A DNA stretch of 64,000 nucleotides from Acridotheres tristis. Its lineage: Eukaryota > Chordata > Aves > Passeriformes > Sturnidae. Location of the stretch: positions 7,730,479-7,794,478 of the forward strand of contig CM072899.1 of NCBI GenBank assembly GCA_037013685.1. The letters run 5' to 3'. A model generated the notes under the pieces. The model did no database searches and had not been told where the DNA came from. It was given only the letters and a program-made list of their open reading frames with translations. Positions 25,073 through 36,889 of this stretch are shown here, piece after piece. The position numbers and the translations under genes were made by a program. Numbering within the stretch: position 1 is the stretch's first letter; each line of letters begins with the position of its first letter.

Positions 25073-26597
25073 TGAGACTCATCCAAGGTACCATAGCAAG
25101 GACCATATGACACAGACCTGCTTCGTGCATGACTTCTGTCCACCCACTGCCATCGTTCCAGACATATTCCTGCCTCCCTGTAAGCAGCCTATAATTTCAT
25201 TTTTCATCCCATTAAAACCCCCTTTGCATTCCACCAGTAGAGACAAACATCTACCTACAAACCAGGGTCTTTACTAAACTTATGCAGAGTCCTCAGAGGA
25301 CGATTGTTGTTGTGCAAGAGCTTCCCCCCTCTGCACTCCCTGCTCCGAGGGCTCACGGAGTCCTCACTCCAAGGCATCCCTCCAAACTCACCCTGCTCTA
25401 ACTCTGAAGGAGCAGCACACCCAGCACTCGTCCAGCAGGAAGCTGGATCCAGCTGATTTCCGTCCCATGGAGAACACTGAGGCTCTTTATGAAGCCAACA
25501 GAGCTGCTCCACTGCATGACATGACATCAAACATGCCCCATTATCAAGTTTTCACAGACAGGGGCTCGTCATCTAATAAAAATCCCTCATTCTTTATACA
25601 AAATGATTTTTTTAACCTGTGTCCTTTGGCCCATTTAACAATTTATCGACTGTGGGAAATAAAGTGAGGCCACATCAATCTCTTGCTGGTTATTTGGTTC
25701 TGGCTCTCAAATTAATGCTGAAGGTGGAAAGCTCAATAAAGAACTATTTAAGAAAAGAAAGGAGAAATGCTCTAGTCCCACTGTGAGATGTCTTCCTCTC
25801 AGTTTGCAGTCAGGTCTCGCCACCTACAGCTGCACAATCTCCTGGAGGAAAGATGGAAGAGCATAAATGTGCATGCTCCCCTGGACTGAGCAGAAATAAC
25901 TTGAGATTTGTGCCATTCTGTGCTGAAACAGATCAGTAGTGCCCAGGTAGCCAGATTTAGTGCCTCCAGCATGTGACAGCAATTCCACTCAGATCCACAA
26001 TTATTTTGGGATCAAACTTAAAAGCTGAGTAGAACCAAGCAAGCAAACATTCATTTTTATTTGTGTAGAAATGTTTTTAATTTGGCTTATGATCTACAAA
26101 ACAAGGTTTTTATCATCTTTTTTTTATGCTGACAGCTTGCATTACATACAGATTTTGTAGCAAAGGGTTTCATCCACACTTATTTCCCAAAATATAAATC
26201 TAAAGTGGAAACTGACATAAATAGAGATTTTTTTTGGTGCTGACTGAACAAGTTGTTAGTCTGGGATACATGCCCCAAAAACATGACCCACCACTCTGAG
26301 AACTCTCTCCTTCCAAATAAGTTGCACTGTTCAAAGGGAGAAGACACTAAATAATAAAGAGCTGATCTGTAAACTGAATCAAACTTCCATCTTGGCTTTT
26401 CAGTTTCTCATTGGTTTTTTCACCCAGGCAAGACTTTTCTTCTGGAAATTTCCCAGCAGGAAGGTCTGGTGCTGTTTAGAATCCCAAGCTACTTGGTTAG
26501 CTGGTCATTTGTCTCCAGAGAATTCAATAAAGATCTTGACACAGAACCTCATACTACCAAGAGCAAGAGCATTAAGGCCTTTGGCAGCAAGAATATG

Positions 26598-26702
26598 AAC
26601 AAAAAAATAAACCAAACAAAACAAAAACAAACAAACAAAAACCATAAACAAAAAAACCACACAAAAAGCCCCCCAAAACACAAAACCAACCAAACAAAAA
26701 GC
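26598..26702. repeat. A/C-rich low-complexity tract
   Basis: About 105 bases are almost entirely A and C, built from words such as AAACAAAC, AAAACC and CAAAAA, with a CCCCCC near the centre. On the sense strand of PTPRG it is a T/G-rich tract. It produces open frames rich in Lys/Asn/Thr (plus) or Phe/Leu/Val (minus) that are not genes. Confidence 0.85.
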
Positions 26703-27256
26703 AGTAACAGAGCTCAGATGAAGTAAATAGCCCAAAATTACCAGCAGTGGTGCTCACTTTAATGATGCAGTGGTGGTATGCAGCACAGGCTGAGGGGGCA
26801 CAGGGTCATTGTTCTTTCCTGTCCAACCAATGAACATCTGCAGGACAAAGCCAACCCCACGCTCCATAAATGTAAATGATGCTAAACCAAGGGGAGGAGA
26901 AGCAAACAAGAATGTCTCAGAAATATTCAGCTGCCTGGCAAGCTCAGTGAAATGGGCTGATGTAAGTGAGACATTCCACTGAAGATAAATGTAAGGCTAT
27001 GCAGTGGGGGAGAAATAATAATCAGTGCAGGAATGAAGTGAGAGAGTGCTGTTTAGAAAGCAGTAATGCAGAAAGACTTGAGTATTAGGGTGGATAATGA
27101 ATTAGATGAAAGTTCATGCTGCAATACCACTGCAGAAAAAGACAATTGCTATCCTGGGCCACATGCACAGAGATACTGGAAGCAATAACTCAGTTTTAGA
27201 CAGTTTTTGGCAAGCCTGCCACTGCAGTGCCACATGCTGTTTGAGGCCTATTACTC

Positions 27257-27272
27257 AAAAAAAAAAAAAAAA
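27257..27272. repeat. A16 homopolymer
   Basis: Sixteen consecutive A residues, about 600 bases before the minisatellite. No element body is recognised. Confidence 0.9.
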
Positions 27273-27858
27273 GTAAAATTCATTTTTAGCAAAAAATCTA
27301 AGACCTGGGGCTGGGTAGGGAGAGACAACAGGGGATGATACATGACACATGAGATGACTCAAAGCACCTTTAACACCAACCCTGTGCCCTCCTATGCCGT
27401 GCTGGCTGGGGCAGCCTGAAGCCAGGCAGCTCAGCCCTGCCTGGGTGTGCTCATCCTCAGCATCTCCAGCCTCCAATGCCTCACTCCACCCTCTACCTCC
27501 TTGTTTCAGACATCAATTTTCATAACAAGCCTCATGAAGAGATACATTTTAGAGTACTCAGAAATGGTGATCTTCAGGCAAGAAGGGCTCTCACAGCACA
27601 AGAGTGAAAGAGGAGATGAAGAGCTCTGTAAGGAACAAAGGGATGCTTTCACCTTTTGCCGGGCCCGGGGGAGCTGAAATGAACACCACGATTTAAGCAA
27701 GTGGCAGCTTTGAGAGGAGGAGCTCAGTGCACACAAGTGCTGGAAACAACACAAGCTTTACTGGAGTGTCACTGCACATCAGCTCTGGCCGGGAGCAGAG
27801 CACCTGGAATCAGCAGGAGAGGCACAGAGAATTCCTGAGGAAACTCAGCAGGTTCCCC

Positions 27859-28235
27859 CAGTGCCAGGGGACAGAGCACAGAAAATTCCTGACCCATCTC
27901 AGCAGGTCCTCCAGTGCCAGGGGACAGAGCACAGAAAATTCCTGATCCATCTCAGCAGGTCCCCCAGTGCCAGGGGACAGAGCACAGAAAATTCCTGATC
28001 CATCTCAGCAGGTCCCCCAGTGCCAGGGGACAGAGCACAGAAAATTCCTGATCCATCTCAGCAGGTCCTCCAGTGCCAGGGGACAGAGCACAGAAAATTC
28101 CTGATCCATCTCAGCAGGTCCCCCAGTGCCAGGGGACAGAGCACAGAATTCCTGATCCATCTCAGCAGGTCCCCCAGTGCCAGGGGACAGAGCACAGAAT
28201 TCCTGATCCATCTCAGCAGGTCCCCCAGTGCCAGG
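27859..28235. repeat. Minisatellite, 53/51-bp unit, about seven copies
   Basis: Units begin with CAGTGCCAGGGGACAGAGCA and continue through AATTCCTGATCCATCTCAGC to a C-rich end. Unit starts are at 27859, 27912, 27965, 28018, 28071, 28124, 28175 and 28226. The first five units are exactly 53 bp; the next two are 51 bp because of a two-A deletion within an A4 run. The eighth breaks off after about 10 bases. Copies are nearly identical, with only single C/T differences (for example CTCC against CCCC before the next unit), which implies recent amplification or gene conversion. Diverged partial units flank the array at about 27790-27858 and 28236-28290. It creates repetitive open frames on both strands (for example 28005-28607 minus) that are by-products. 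Confidence 0.95.
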
Positions 28236-28290
28236 CCAGCAGGAGATGCACCCAGAATTCCTGACCAGCCTCAGGAGACACCTCAGTTGT

Positions 28291-29929
28291 GGCATGGGTG
28301 GAAAGCAGCCAAGAGCTGCACACTCCATATCCAAGCCCTGGCTTTCCCAGAGCACCTCTGCCCAGGAGTGCTGCTCCCTGCCCACTCCCATCTGCAGTGC
28401 TACTAATCCTAGAGTTATTATAAGCACTGAAATTACTGAAAAACACAACAAAAGCGCTGTGCCTTGAAAGGCTGGAGAAATCCGGTGTACAGCCTGCAGC
28501 CTGACAAATACAATTGTTTTAGTAAGGATTATAAGAATCCTCATGAAGACTTCAGCCCACCTGCAGGAAACAAGGTTGTTGGCTGCTGCAGGTTTCTCAC
28601 TTCCCAAGCAGATTGCTTGGCTATTTAATTACAATACAGCTCTGTACTTAGTCCCCACTTGACTCAGAAAGCCCCAGAATGGAACTCAATACCCACAGAA
28701 AGTCTAATTAGTCTAGAAAATAACTCCCCCCAGGCGAGTTAATTCCAAAGAGTGCACATGTGTTCCACAGTTGTTATTTCTGTATTTGATGCTGCTTTTA
28801 TGCTTTCACTATGAACTGTAAGAATATTCCATCTCCCAGATAGCCAGTGTCACTGTTGAAAAAACAGATTCACCCTTTTATGCAACACTTAAAATGATTT
28901 CTTCATGGTAATATTTTGTGTTCTAGTTTGTAAACAGAAAGGAGATATTCATATCAAAACAGATATCCTCGCTTATTCTAAGAAATTTTAAAATATATTA
29001 AAATTAGGAAATTACTTTTTAAATAACAAATGAATTAAATATTGAAAACATACCAGTGTTTGCTCTGTGACAACATTCCTCCTTCTCTCCATGACAGGGA
29101 TCAGCAAAGCTGCATCTTACAACTACAAAGAACTTCTATCAATACTGCATAGACTATCAAAAATGAGTTTTCCTCAAAAAAGGCTGCTCACCATTAAGTA
29201 TGCTTTTATTGCTATTCTCTTTTACATTCTCCATACACACCACAGTCTTTGCTAGAGAAATCAGAAGTAAGCCTATTCATAAGAAAACCTCTTGTTGTCT
29301 TTCTTTTTTTAACCCCCAATTCATATTTTGTAAACAAGAAGCTCAAAGCAATCAGTTCCAGTCAGGCTTTTCAGCTTTGGATTTAAATCCTTTCATGACT
29401 TCTGCAAAACATGTATCAGAATTTCAGGGAGGGGGAGGAAGAGGACTCCTGACATTGTAATTTTCTCTGATGAACAAACTGATGTATCACAAAGGCATCC
29501 ACATACCCAAGCTACTTGCCAACTGACAACCAAATCCAATTTGAACACAGGACTTGAAACAGCTACAAAAAAAGGTAACAATGATTAGAAAATATCATCT
29601 ACTGGATGTGATTAGATTTAAAGGTGCAGGAATCTAAAGGCTGATGCAGAGCACACTTGGCAACTGATCTGATCCATCTTAACACAGCATATACGAAGAT
29701 CACCTTTGCTCACATGGACTGTATCTCTGTTTACTGCACTGCTCTGATGGGAAAGAGAAGATCCAAACACGAGATAAGGAGTTAAAGCAGATCTGCTGAA
29801 ATACCAAGAAACTGCAAGAAGCTTAGCTTCCAACTGAGATGGCTCAAGTCATTATCCCATTAAGATGGACAGTAGGAGTTGCCAGGATTTTGGAAGCCCA
29901 AAACAATCACTGAATACCACTCACATCGA
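28291..29929. other. Intronic sequence without recognised genes
   Basis: After the minisatellite the sequence returns to AT-rich intron with an AT-dense core at about 28960-29050. No repeats, RNA genes or credible exons are seen. Confidence 0.7.
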
Positions 29930-30005
29930 AAAAAACCAACCAAACAAACAAAGAACAACAAACAAAAAAAAACCAATAACAAAAAAAACCCAACCAAGCA
30001 AAAAA
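29930..30005. repeat. A/C-rich low-complexity tract
   Basis: Seventy-odd bases are composed of A runs separated by C or CC, in the same strand orientation as the tract at 26598-26702. The minus strand reads as T/G-rich and yields a hydrophobic-looking frame that is an artefact. Confidence 0.85.
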
Positions 30006-30229
30006 TACAGCATACACAGAAGAGAGACACAGCAGCTGAGGCTTCCAAACTGAACAGCAGCAAGGGGCAGAGCCAGCCTCAGGGAGAGGGAATCAGGGAC
30101 AAGACTGAGCCACAGGGAAGGCGAAGGAAGTTGGTGAATAGAGAAAACCAGTCCCAGACTCAAAGAGACAGGCCTGGAAGCGAGTCATCCCACCAGCTTT
30201 CTAAACAGACCCAAGAGCAGCAGAGAGCC

Positions 30230-30620
30230 TGCTAAGGGACAGAAGCCTGGGAGCTGTGTGGCAGGGGAATGGAGCAGCAGGACCATTCCTGAGGGATGCT
30301 GCACAGAAAGAACACAAAACTCCCAGACACAGTCTGGTCTGGCTTGCAGAGCACATTCAGGTGGCAGGTCTGGCAGGTCAGCAGGACCACAGCACTGCTC
30401 ACAAAAACAAAATGTTTTGGGACAAGAACAGAGCAGCCTCCCCCGGCTCCAGGCAGGTGGAGCAGAAGGGCAGGGACAGGAGCCAGGAGTGCAGAGCAGC
30501 TCTGCCAGGGCACCCTGGGGACAGGGCAGGGAACAGAGCACCCAAACACAGAGCAGGCCAGGCAGCAACAGAAACATGGACAGGTGCACATGGGGCCAGG
30601 GACCAGTCAGGACTTGCAGT
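30230..30620. other. GC-rich purine-biased pocket (plus strand GGGACAGGG/CAGAGCA words)
   Basis: The plus strand is rich in GGGACAGG, CAGAGCA and CCAGG words without a fixed period. Open frames exist in several frames on both strands (up to 204 codons), as expected in stop-poor DNA. Some words, such as GGGGACAGGGCAGGG followed by AACAGAGCAC near 30518-30540, resemble part of the minisatellite unit 2.4 kb away. It may be a decayed relative of that array. No protein family is recognised. Confidence 0.5.
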
Positions 30621-30734
30621 GGCACTGGCCATTTTCTTACCAGGAACACACTCTTTGAGTCTAAACACTACAAAAACAAAAAAACCCCAAGGAGCAGGAG
30701 GCTGCTTTTGCAATTTTTAGCCACTCTGCCGCAG

Positions 30735-30870
30735 CAGAGTGGTGTTAATGCAAAGGAATTAGACCCTGATTTAGCTGGAAACATTCCACTACAGAATTTT
30801 ATTTTAAGTGTAAATTTATTAGAGCCCATTAAGCAACATGTAATCAATAACTATTCATTATTTTCAGTAT
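30735..30870. promoter_or_regulatory. Possible conserved non-coding element
   Basis: A sharp switch from the GC-rich pocket to a unique AT-rich block with AATTAGACC, AGCCCATTAAGC and AATCAATAACTATTC words, typical of homeodomain or TALE-factor binding content. Called on texture only. Confidence 0.25.
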
Positions 30871-31219
30871 AGGTAAGGAAAGGAAAAAGGAAAAAGGTGC
30901 TTCTCAGGTCACAGTAAGGAATATATCAAGTCAGGAAAGAAAAAAATCCTTGAAGGAGCTGCAAGTTCTTAATTGCCACTGAAGTCTGAGGCAGCTGAGA
31001 TATTCAGCAGACTCTGCATTTCTGCCCCGTAGAATTAAGTAAGTGAGAAGGTGTTACACACACTGTATCATTCACAGGCAAGGGCCCTGGCTTGATGGAA
31101 GTTTATTTGTACTATACAAAAGCCAGGTGAGACTCAAACTGAGATTTAAGATAATTTTGTTTGTACTCCACTTACAGACAATGCAGCATACAGGTGGAAG
31201 AGGGGGCAGAAAAATATTT

Positions 31220-31650
31220 TTAATTTTTTACCTTTACATTTGAATAAATATTAGCACTTTAAGAAAACAAAATTAAAATATATAGCGGTGCCAGAATATG
31301 CTCATAAAAAGCTGTCACTATCAGAAATTTCACTTCTTGAAAATATATCTACTTTAATTTGCTTTTTAAAAGAATGACTATGCCCTAGTAAAGAATCTGC
31401 AATTTCTAGCCAGTTACATTAATATTTCAACCTGGTAAATGATGATTTTAAAAAGGTTTTTAATAAAGTAGCACTTGTTGCACGCCTTTTAATAAGATTA
31501 CATTTCTATTTATGACGTTACAACACGTTGTATTAAAAACAAAAGAAAGATTACCAGAGGAGGAATAGAGATATCTTTCTTCATTTTAAATTTCATTTTA
31601 AATGGAGGAAAAGGATTTTTCTTTTAAATTAATATTTCCCTTGCAATATT
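31220..31650. promoter_or_regulatory. Possible conserved non-coding element
   Basis: More than 400 bases of unique AT-rich DNA with very few low-complexity runs. It has TTAATATTTC, a TATGACGTTACAAC word (near 31512) resembling a CRE/ATF half-site context, and two near-identical TTTTAAAT-type words at about 31585-31605. No coding potential. The possibility of ordinary AT-rich intron cannot be excluded without alignment. Confidence 0.3.
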
Positions 31651-34600
31651 ATGAATCCCAGCTTGTGCTACCGAATGAGAAGCAGGAAAGGAAACTTCAT
31701 CATTTTTATGCAAACTCAAGGAAAAGTCAAAACTAAACTTCCTTAAATCTCAAATACACCTGTAAAACCAAAACTTGCATCTTTGCATAGTGCAAGGGCA
31801 AAGGTCCTAGGCCAAGGTGCACATCCCTCCTGCTGAAGAGGAGGGTAACAAGTAGATGCTACTGCTCTGTGTTATTAGAGCCAGGGAAGAGCAAAGGAGC
31901 AGAAATCATCCTCCAATGAGTTGTGCCAGTGAGAGAAGATGCAAAACATCTGCAGTGCCTGTCCATCCTTCTCACCCTTCCACCTGGAAGGCAGGAGTCT
32001 CTTGCTTGCAGCACCAACAGAAATAAACTTCCTATAGATGTTTGTATTTTCTGATTCTGGGGAATTAGAGCAACAGGAACGCATCAGAGCCTACAATGGA
32101 AAGTTTTATTCCCTTGCTCCCACCACGTCATGGATTTCTCACAGCTGGCTAAAACTGCTCTGACACAGTCCTGCACAATGTGAGATACCACAGCATTTTG
32201 CAAAGACAGTCAGCACTGGAAAAACAGAGGTGAGGAGAAGACAAATCATTACCTGGTATCATCTGATGGCCATCAGTCAAACCAGAATTAAAATGCAGGA
32301 TCAGACCTGAGTGCCAGTGGAATATTCCATCCAGGCAGTTGCATCAATTTGCCCTTCAAAGTTAAACCCAAGGTGATAAAAGAATTTCACAGACTGCACT
32401 AGTCAGAAGGTGCACCCAGGCTTTCAAGCACAAAACAGACCCATAGAAGATGTGCACAAAAGAAAGGGATTTGGGTGGCAGAGGAGTAACTTTATCCTGG
32501 AGAAGCATTTCTATGTATATTTGCCATATTGCAAAACGTTATGCCTTTTTTCACTTCTATTAGCTCCCACTATAGTTTGCAGGAATCTTCTAGCCCAGAC
32601 TCAAAATAAAACTAATTATCTTAGGCATTCAAAGACAAAAGTACACACTAAAATAATCACCTGAAATGGGACTAAGGGGCAAAATCACCATCCAAGTAGA
32701 AAACAAACCAGACTCTAAAACCCTTTCTGAACAATTAAGAATTCCCAGAATAAAACGAGAAAGTGTGCTTAGAAATTATTTATTCACAGCAATATATTCT
32801 TGATAAAAATCAATGCTGGTGATATACACCATTCCATGGAAATGACCTTTAAATAGCCAGTCTTGGACAGGAGGCCACAACCATGCTTCAGAGGGGTGGG
32901 GAGGGTGGGAGAAGTACAAGACAAAAAAAGGATGTTTTTCAGATAGGTATTTACTGGTCCTTGACAGTCAACAAATTTATAACAGATGTGCCTCATTCTT
33001 GGTGTGGAGAAATGAGTGCTGGTAACTGTTATTGTCAGGACAAATCAATTGGAGCCATATGTCTGCAGCAGCTGACAGCATCATGAAAATCTCAAACAAC
33101 ACACAGACATTAGGATGTTGCAGAAAATAAGAGCTTTCCCATTGTGTAAAGGGCCTTTGGGAGATGCCTCTTTCTTTGAGATAGGTTGGTGGAAATTAGC
33201 TTATATATTTTGATTCTTTCAAATGCTTGATTCTATGCAAGACTTTGCCCTCTCTTACCTATTCCCTAGACAGCAGGTTATAATTAACAGGAGGCAAAAT
33301 GCTACAAATTAATCACAGGACACATCTCATTAGGATTCTTAGTTTATCTAGATTAAACCAGAAACTGCCACAACTGAAAACAAGGAAGTTTCCTAACCTT
33401 CTCCACCACCCTGTGCTCCCCAATAAAATGTCAGGTATTATAAAACCCAAGGGGAATACACAATTCACAGCAAAAATTTAACTGATAACAAAAAGGAAAA
33501 AAATGCTAGCAGCCAATTCTACCAAACTGAAGTTAAGCGTTGAAAGCATTCCCTCCTAGAGTGCATCTCCTGGATTTTTCCAGGAATACAAACTAGTTAG
33601 TGGTTATTAAACAGCTGTACTGTAAAATAGTGGTTCTCAAGGAGCTGCACTGTAAAACAGGACAAGACACAGTGGAATAGATCCATGGCCTTCTCTTTGG
33701 CCACTGTCTAGACCAAAGCAGTGTAACATACATTACAAGAAAAGGAAGTAACTAACATTGTCAAGTCAGCAGGGTCTCATGTAGGTTAAAATGTAATGCA
33801 AGATCAGTGCCATAATTATCCACACCAAGCAATTTTTTAGTTTATTGACTATACTGCAGTTCCTGAATTTATGTCCTTGGGCTTAAATTACAAAATATTA
33901 TTGCAACGTGGCAGATATTATAATGCAGATATTGGTAGCTGTGCAGGAATTCTTGGTATTTCTCTGAACAGCCAAGTTTCTCCAAAATAGGAGTGTTTCT
34001 TCTACAGGTACTAATGAGGAGTCTGCCAGAACACAAGCATATGTATTTCTGAGCAAAACACACACAGAAAGCAAAATGATCAAGGTTTTCAGAGAACTGT
34101 GTGTAGCTCCCTGGCATTCACCACTCCTGATCCATTGCACAGTGAGGAGGCTCCAGGAGCTGCTTCCCCGTCCCTTCTCTACACCACCACTCTGCAAGGC
34201 TTTTCCCATTTAGGTCACCATATCCAACTCGGCCCAGAGGCAGCAAGACAGTGAAGCTTAGAGGACTTGAATTAGTTTTTCCCCCTTGAAGAAGGAGTAC
34301 CGAATTTTCCTCAGGAGTGACAGTGCAGGTAAGGCTGAGCAGGAGTGGCTGCTCCACCTCAAAACCTGAACATGTAATGACAACCCAAAAGCACCAAAGT
34401 GAAACTGCCTTAACATTCAGTAGATCATCTTGAAAGCAACTAGAAAGATTTTTAAGAACAAAACCCAGCATTTTGTTCTTGACTGCTCCCTGGAAGTAGA
34501 AAGCCTGTGTTCACACGTCCCCATGGAAGGCTGGCTACAGCCGTAGGATGAGGCTTGGTTTGAATGCTTAATGTTTTCTCAGCCTTCCAGATCTCCACCA

Positions 34601-35109
34601 GGGCAACTGCAACAAAATCTACTGCAGTTTTTCACCCTATTAAGAAGTGACGGGGTCACAGTACTGACTGACACAAGCTGTAAAATAGTCCTGAAATTGG
34701 GGACACCTACAACACACAACTGCTTCAAACGTCAGCCTGATAATATGGGAGTAACAGGGCACAATTCTCTGCTCTGTGCTTTGCAGGAGGTCAAATCATA
34801 ATTTAAATAATCCCTCTAGCCTTAGCTGTTAGTTATTTTGTACTCAGGCAGGCATGTGGGAATATATCATGTCTCAGTCTTGTCAGGAATAAGAAGAGGG
34901 AGGAATAATCAGAACATACTCAAGACTTTTTGTGAAGAAGCCACACAGATAAACATTTGGCACAGGGAAAAGACCATATTTGTATTAAGAAACTCATCCA
35001 TACATCTGCTACAATCAAATTTTCCTTTCCCTGGATGTGGAAGTTTCCATTACTTGTGCTGGGGCTTGGGCTATTTAAAAAGTCATTTTTCCCCCGTGTT
35101 CTTTTGTTG
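31651..35109. other. Intronic sequence without recognised genes
   Basis: Mixed intronic DNA. A 12-bp palindrome TGATGGCCATCA lies near 32265. A short imperfect duplication, AGCTGTACTGTAAAATAG then AGCTGCACTGTAAAACAG, lies at about 33612-33660. No exon, RNA gene or interspersed element is recognised. Confidence 0.65.
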
Positions 35110-35640
35110 ACACACGATTTCAATGCTTTACTGCTGTATTAATCCTATTTTGTCTTTCAGATAATAAGGATATTGTTGTTACTAAGTACTATGCTAATTG
35201 TTTTTGTCTAATATTAAAAATACGTTGCACTGCCTTATTCTAATTAACTTGAGATTATTATTGAAATAATGGTTTTATTATTTTACCACTGGCATTTTAC
35301 TGCCTTAGAGTCTTAGTTGTACTGAAGCTATTATGACTTTGTAGCAATTGACTAACTACAATTATTCCATTATCCAGTTTCTAACATTTAATTGGGTGAG
35401 TGCAGAAAATACTTTCCTATTACAAGATCTTTGCTTTCTGATTTATTAGAATTAACCTTCAACATACAGACTAGACTCAGTTTATTTTTCCCTCTTCTCA
35501 AGAAATATCCTATGAGGATCACCATAAGCTTCATTTGGTTTAATTAAGAGGGGGGAAAATTCAAAATATATTATGAGATTTATATTGATGCCCTCCAGCA
35601 CACATTCTCCACTTCATACTTTTATATAAGACTTAAACAG
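35110..35640. promoter_or_regulatory. Possible conserved non-coding element with TAATTA sites
   Basis: About 530 bases of AT-rich unique sequence with few homopolymers. It contains TAATTAA at 35241 and again TAATTAAG at 35541, both core homeodomain motifs. No frame of note. Inferred from composition and motif content; homeodomain cores are frequent in AT-rich DNA. Confidence 0.3.
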
Positions 35641-36889
35641 CCAACACACTAACCTCCTCCCCAGATAATCACACACTGCAGGGCAGGGCTGTTAAATGTC
35701 ATTAGCATGAACTATTTTTTATATTGATTTTTGTTGCTCTGTTTCTCCTCTGTCCATTCAATGCGTGGCAGAGTTCAGATTTAAGTTTTAATTGAAATAC
35801 TTGGAAGCCTTAATGCCTTACCCAGGCTGCATTTTCCCCAGCGTTCCAGCTCCAGAAATCCATCAGGTTTCCCAGTGCTGTGGCAGCACCAGCAGCAAAC
35901 CTTGGCTCAGCAGCCACTGAGAAGCGTTTGCTGCTGCCTTTACTGATCAGCACTGATATTCTGAGAGGCTCCAAAGCAGACCTTCCACCTGGTGTGCTCC
36001 TCCTCACAGGCAGCCTGGTACTCTACCAGCTGCCTTCTAAGTCAGGACTAAGTGGTTGGCATGCCAGCAGACAGCTCAGCCCCAGGTGCCAAGCGGGCTG
36101 GGCAGGCAGCAGCTCTTGGCTGAGGCACTGCTGCAACCAGCACAGAAGGTGCCTGAAGAACTCCACGCGTTGGCAAAGGAGAGCAGAATATCAAAACGTT
36201 TGTGCAGTGCCCAGTCTGAGGACATTTCTCATCCTCTGATGTGTGAGTAGCTACTTTAGAATCTGGGCACAACCTGTGCTTTTGTGGATGGTCTGGTGGC
36301 AACACGCAGAGGAAGGGAGAGATTCTAAAAAACTAATCAGTAAGCAAACAAATAATCCAACCAGAATGACTGAAGGCTAAAGAGTGCTACACTTTGAACT
36401 CCTACACCCTCATTTCCAGCTCTTATTGGCATTAAGTTAGGTCATTAACATTTTATCAATATATTATGTGTATATAATGTTACTGAGATTAATGGACACA
36501 GGCAATGCTGCTCCCAAGGCAATCAGAGTTCTGTAATAAGTTACATGCTTGCTCTTCCAACAAGCTGCTCAGTGGTAGGGATGCATGGATTTTTAAACAG
36601 CTCAAAGTTTAATATGTTAGAATTAGAAGTGTGACTACACTGCAGAATTAACTTTAAAAGAACAGATAACTTAACCAAGATTAGTATGCTGCTCCCGACA
36701 ATTGAAGTTTTGAAACCCAAGTAGTTCAGACTTCAGCATATGCTTTAAGTCAATACGTATTGAACTCCAAGCCTCTGCTGCAGCTGATTAAGGACAAAGA
36801 AAGGACATGATACAATGCTACAGGAATCTTTTTTGTGTTCCTGAAGAAAGAACATTTCTCATTTTTATTAAGTCTTAAACCTTCTGTTA
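35641..36889. other. Intronic sequence without recognised genes
   Basis: A GC-richer pocket at about 35820-36240 with short chance frames on both strands is followed by AT-rich intron at 36300-36880. No family match or splice-bounded exon is seen. Confidence 0.65.

Larger units (their letters stand above)
21111..27789. other. Intronic sequence without recognised genes
   Basis: Mixed intronic DNA with only short frames. Two long A runs (25056-25072, 27257-27272) and an A/C-rich tract (26598-26702) are listed separately. No interspersed repeat, RNA gene or splice-bounded exon is recognised. Confidence 0.7.

Noticed and set aside
28005..28607. 200-codon minus-strand frame with repeats of GPAEMDQEF.
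   Set aside because: It is the translation of the minisatellite. The 53-bp units shift the frame from copy to copy, so no constant repeat protein is encoded.
29860..30163. Minus-strand hydrophobic frames resembling membrane proteins (Phe/Leu/Val-rich).
   Set aside because: They are translations of the T/G-rich complement of an A/C-rich simple tract. The same applies to 26505-26757.
30185..30872. Overlapping long frames (up to 204 codons) on both strands.
   Set aside because: Several overlapping frames are open at once, which is typical of GC-rich low-stop sequence, and none shows a known domain.
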